Assembly (NCBI RefSeq): GCF_000425185.1 | Contig: NZ_AULH01000007.1 | Span: forward strand, 62,001-126,000 | Direction: 5' to 3' | From: Pleomorphomonas koreensis DSM 23070 | Lineage (GTDB): Bacteria > Pseudomonadota > Alphaproteobacteria > Rhizobiales > Pleomorphomonadaceae | Length of the DNA stretch: 64,000 nucleotides | Shown here: positions 63,316 to 64,000 of the stretch, one piece after another | How positions within the stretch are numbered: the stretch's first letter is position 1 | Layout: the number at the start of each line of letters is the position of its first letter | The notes under the pieces: model-generated | The model's database searches: none | Seen by the model: the letters and a program-made list of their open reading frames with translations, nothing else | What the model was told of the DNA's origin: nothing | Program-made: the position numbers and the translations under genes

Positions 63316-64000
63316 TGCCGTTCGACCTTTCCAAGGCCTACCCCGGCCGTGCCGGCAGCTCCGAGGCAGCGCCGGACGATGGCGGCTGGCTCGGCGCGAT
63401 GGGCCGCCTGTACAGCGCGACGGTGGCAGACAGCGACGCCGTGCGCAACAGCATGTCTTCGCGCCTCATGCTGCGCGAGGCCTACCAGCGGCGGATCGAG
63501 GCCATCAAGGCGGCGACGGGCGCCAGCATGGACAATCCGATGGACGATCCCAACCAGCCGCCCGGCCTTGGCGGCGGGTTCATGCCCGTGCGGGGGTTGA
63601 CGCCGACGCAGGCGGCCGTCCGCTGGGGGCTTCAGGCTGAGAAACTGGCGAAGAAGTTTCCCGGTCAGCGGCAGATCATCCTCGGCGACAAGACGGTTGC
63701 CGAGGAAGCCGACGATCTGGCGCGCCAGAAAGCGCGCGACCTTTCCGAGGCCGCCGCCGATCCGCGCCTTGGGACGCTCGGCAAGCTTGCGGCCAGCTTC
63801 GCCGGCGGGGCTGTAGGCATGGTGCGCGACCCGATGCAGGCACCGCTGCTGTTCGCCGGCGGCGGCTTCCTCGGTAGCGGCAAGACGATCATCGGCAGCA
63901 TCGCCCGGACCATGGCGTCGGAGGCCATCGTCAACGCCGGCGCCGAAGCGGCCGTGCAGCCCTTCGAGCAGAGCCGCCGCCAGCGCCTCGGCATGGAACA
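63315..64000 (+). CDS. Internal virion protein, partial (runs off window)
   Basis: Open to the window end, 228 codons seen. The ATG overlaps the previous stop by one base (TGATG). LTPTQAAVRWGLQAEKLAKKF and an Ala/Gly-rich hydrophobic segment GKLAASFAGGAVGMVRDPMQ (about 157-176) fit a large membrane-interacting ejection protein. The product will be much longer than shown. Confidence 0.65.
   Translation, partial: MPFDLSKAYPGRAGSSEAAPDDGGWLGAMGRLYSATVADSDAVRNSMSSRLMLREAYQRRIEAIKAATGASMDNPMDDPNQPPGLGGGFMPVRGLTPTQAAVRWGLQAEKLAKKFPGQRQIILGDKTVAEEADDLARQKARDLSEAAADPRLGTLGKLAASFAGGAVGMVRDPMQAPLLFAGGGFLGSGKTIIGSIARTMASEAIVNAGAEAAVQPFEQSRRQRLGME

Overview
The window looks like chromosome of a high-G+C alphaproteobacterium, most likely a Rhizobiales relative. 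Pointers are a two-piece (circularly permuted) tmRNA next to an alphaproteobacterial-type sspB, an ilv attenuator, a DUF4169 and ribbon-helix-helix pair, a BA14K-like secreted protein, two chemoreceptors, and copies of a dispersed repeat of the kind common in rhizobial genomes. Family names were assigned by reading motifs; no database was searched.

Bases 1-32,700 are ordinary chromosome. From left to right: an AsmA-like envelope protein, a GNAT acetyltransferase and folA; hflK-hflC-DUF2065-degP (membrane protease control and periplasmic quality control); on the minus strand thyA, a DUF4424 protein and a ClC chloride channel; ssrA and sspB, which tag and deliver stalled products to ClpXP; two small conserved genes and a TSUP permease; serB (minus) and miaA. 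Next come the branched-chain amino acid genes: a leader peptide with attenuator, ilvB, an unrelated low-G+C ORF, ilvH and, 7 kb further on, ilvC. Around these lie a VOC protein, pdxJ, an Asp/Glu racemase, an Lrp regulator, two methyl-accepting chemotaxis proteins, fumC, a TetR regulator with a perfect palindromic operator, a Nudix protein, a BA14K-like protein and a PhzF protein. This block ends in tRNA-Lys(CTT).

From the 3' end of tRNA-Lys to the end of the window (about 31 kb) there is a temperate podovirus-type prophage, cut off on the right. Its left part is a tightly packed minus-strand operon (excisionase-like HTH, GapR-like DUF2312, small genes, tyrosine integrase, DUF2158 protein, secreted nuclease). 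The control region holds a CI-like repressor whose S24 domain appears to lack its catalytic residues, a Cro-like gene, TATGCA-type operator motifs and four 23-bp direct repeats spaced 36-38 bp apart. The early rightward genes are HTH proteins, an N6-adenine and a C5-cytosine DNA methyltransferase with a PP-loop (PAPS-reductase-like) protein between them, a toprim primase-like protein and a P-loop helicase-like protein. The late genes follow T7-like morphogenesis order: terminase, portal, scaffold, capsid, two tail tubular proteins, and internal virion proteins including a lytic transglycosylase. Lysis genes, tail fibre and attR are not in view.

The most interesting part is a small cassette inserted between terminase and the next head gene: a complete tRNA-Met(CAT) with initiator hallmarks, followed by a protein that resembles the Acb2/Tad1 cyclic-nucleotide sponges that phages use against CBASS and Thoeris defence, closed by an intrinsic terminator. 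Other points worth checking are the spaced repeats in the lysogeny region, a cluster of twelve GTTAC motifs before the late genes, a 32-bp duplication framing a small ORF, and the foreign ORF inside the ilvB-ilvH pair.
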